Shown piece after piece: positions 5,364 through 5,651 of a DNA stretch of 5,651 nt (within the stretch, counting starts at the first letter, position 1; each line of letters opens with the position of its first letter). The notes under the pieces are model-generated. The model worked only from the letters and a program-made list of their open reading frames with translations, was not told the DNA's origin and searched no databases. The DNA is from Elusimicrobia bacterium HGW-Elusimicrobia-2 (GTDB lineage Bacteria > CG03). The stretch is from contig PHAM01000086.1 of NCBI GenBank assembly GCA_002841685.1, forward strand, positions 1-5,651, in the 5' to 3' direction. The position numbers were made by a program, and so were the translations under genes.

Positions 5364-5651
5364 AACTGTAATAGGCGAAAAACTTGATATAGGGAAGATC
5401 GTTTTTCCGCTGGTGAGAAATCATGTGAAAAGATGCCTTCTGGTGACAAACACTAAAGTGGGGAAACTCTACGCGAAGAGCGTATCGGATTCCCTGAAAA
5501 AAAAAGGGATAGAACCACGCGCCGTTGTTCTCCCCGACGGAGAGCGCTATAAAAACCTTAATACGCTTGCGCAACTCTATTCCGCGGCCGTTAAAAACCT
5601 CATAACGAGAAAATGCTTTGCCGTGGCGCTCGGGGGAGGTGTCGTCGGCGA
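5356..5651 (+). CDS. aroB: 3-dehydroquinate synthase, N-terminal part (cut by window edge)
   Basis: AroB cyclises DAHP to 3-dehydroquinate with NAD+ and a divalent metal, the second step of the pathway. Only the first 98 codons are in the window. LPDGERYKNL matches the family's PDGExxKxL motif, and ALGGGVVG at the window end is the start of the dinucleotide-binding GGGVxGD motif. The N-terminus is short (MHKTVIGEKL), and the preceding strand-and-helix pattern fits the Rossmann-like domain. ATG 5356 overlaps the aroK stop (ATGCATAA, 8 bases). A modest AAGGCGGTG site (5342-5350) precedes it. The metal-binding residues lie beyond the window. Confidence 0.92.
   Translation, partial: MHKTVIGEKLDIGKIVFPLVRNHVKRCLLVTNTKVGKLYAKSVSDSLKKKGIEPRAVVLPDGERYKNLNTLAQLYSAAVKNLITRKCFAVALGGGVVG

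Noticed and set aside
1-5651. CRISPR array, tRNA, rRNA or riboswitch
   Set aside because: No spaced direct-repeat series, no cloverleaf-like segment with TTCGANNC, and no rRNA-like conserved stretch was seen on reading; a covariance-model scan was not possible.

Overview
This window looks like ordinary chromosome from a bacterium of moderate GC content. It is probably an uncultivated Gram-negative lineage; the GGGGACAGTTTC-type repeats and the mixture of Shine-Dalgarno-led and SD-less genes remind me of Omnitrophota, Elusimicrobiota or Desulfobacterota-like genomes, but nothing here proves a phylum. All convincing genes lie on the + strand.

Layout: (1) Positions 1-171 hold a possible C-terminal tail of an upstream reading frame, two tandem GAAACTGTCCCC units, a palindrome, and a consensus sigma70-type promoter (TTGACA, 17 bp, TATAAT) whose expected start point falls on the ATG of the next gene. 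(2) Positions 172-1681 carry a 68-residue two-helix membrane protein overlapping a PmbA/TldE-family gene by 8 bases, so the two look co-transcribed and translationally coupled. (3) Positions 1682-2791 form an AT-richer islet: a 22-codon remnant or mini-ORF, a 274-residue Bro-N/DinD-like gene that looks laterally acquired, and about 200 bases of degenerate sequence with a doubtful 61-residue ORF and a small hairpin. (4) Positions 2792-5651 are a compact shikimate-pathway cluster, aroE-aroC-aroK-aroB, with aroB cut by the window edge.

Together AroB (3-dehydroquinate synthase), AroE (shikimate dehydrogenase), AroK (shikimate kinase) and AroC (chorismate synthase) cover four of the seven steps from DAHP to chorismate. 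DAHP synthase, dehydroquinase and EPSP synthase are not in the window. aroC and aroK are 7 bases apart and aroK and aroB overlap by 8, which indicates one operon. I see no clearly new multi-gene system. The items most worth a second look are the probable leaderless promoter-start arrangement, the small membrane protein coupled to pmbA, the DinD-like islet, and the acidic cofactor loop in AroE.
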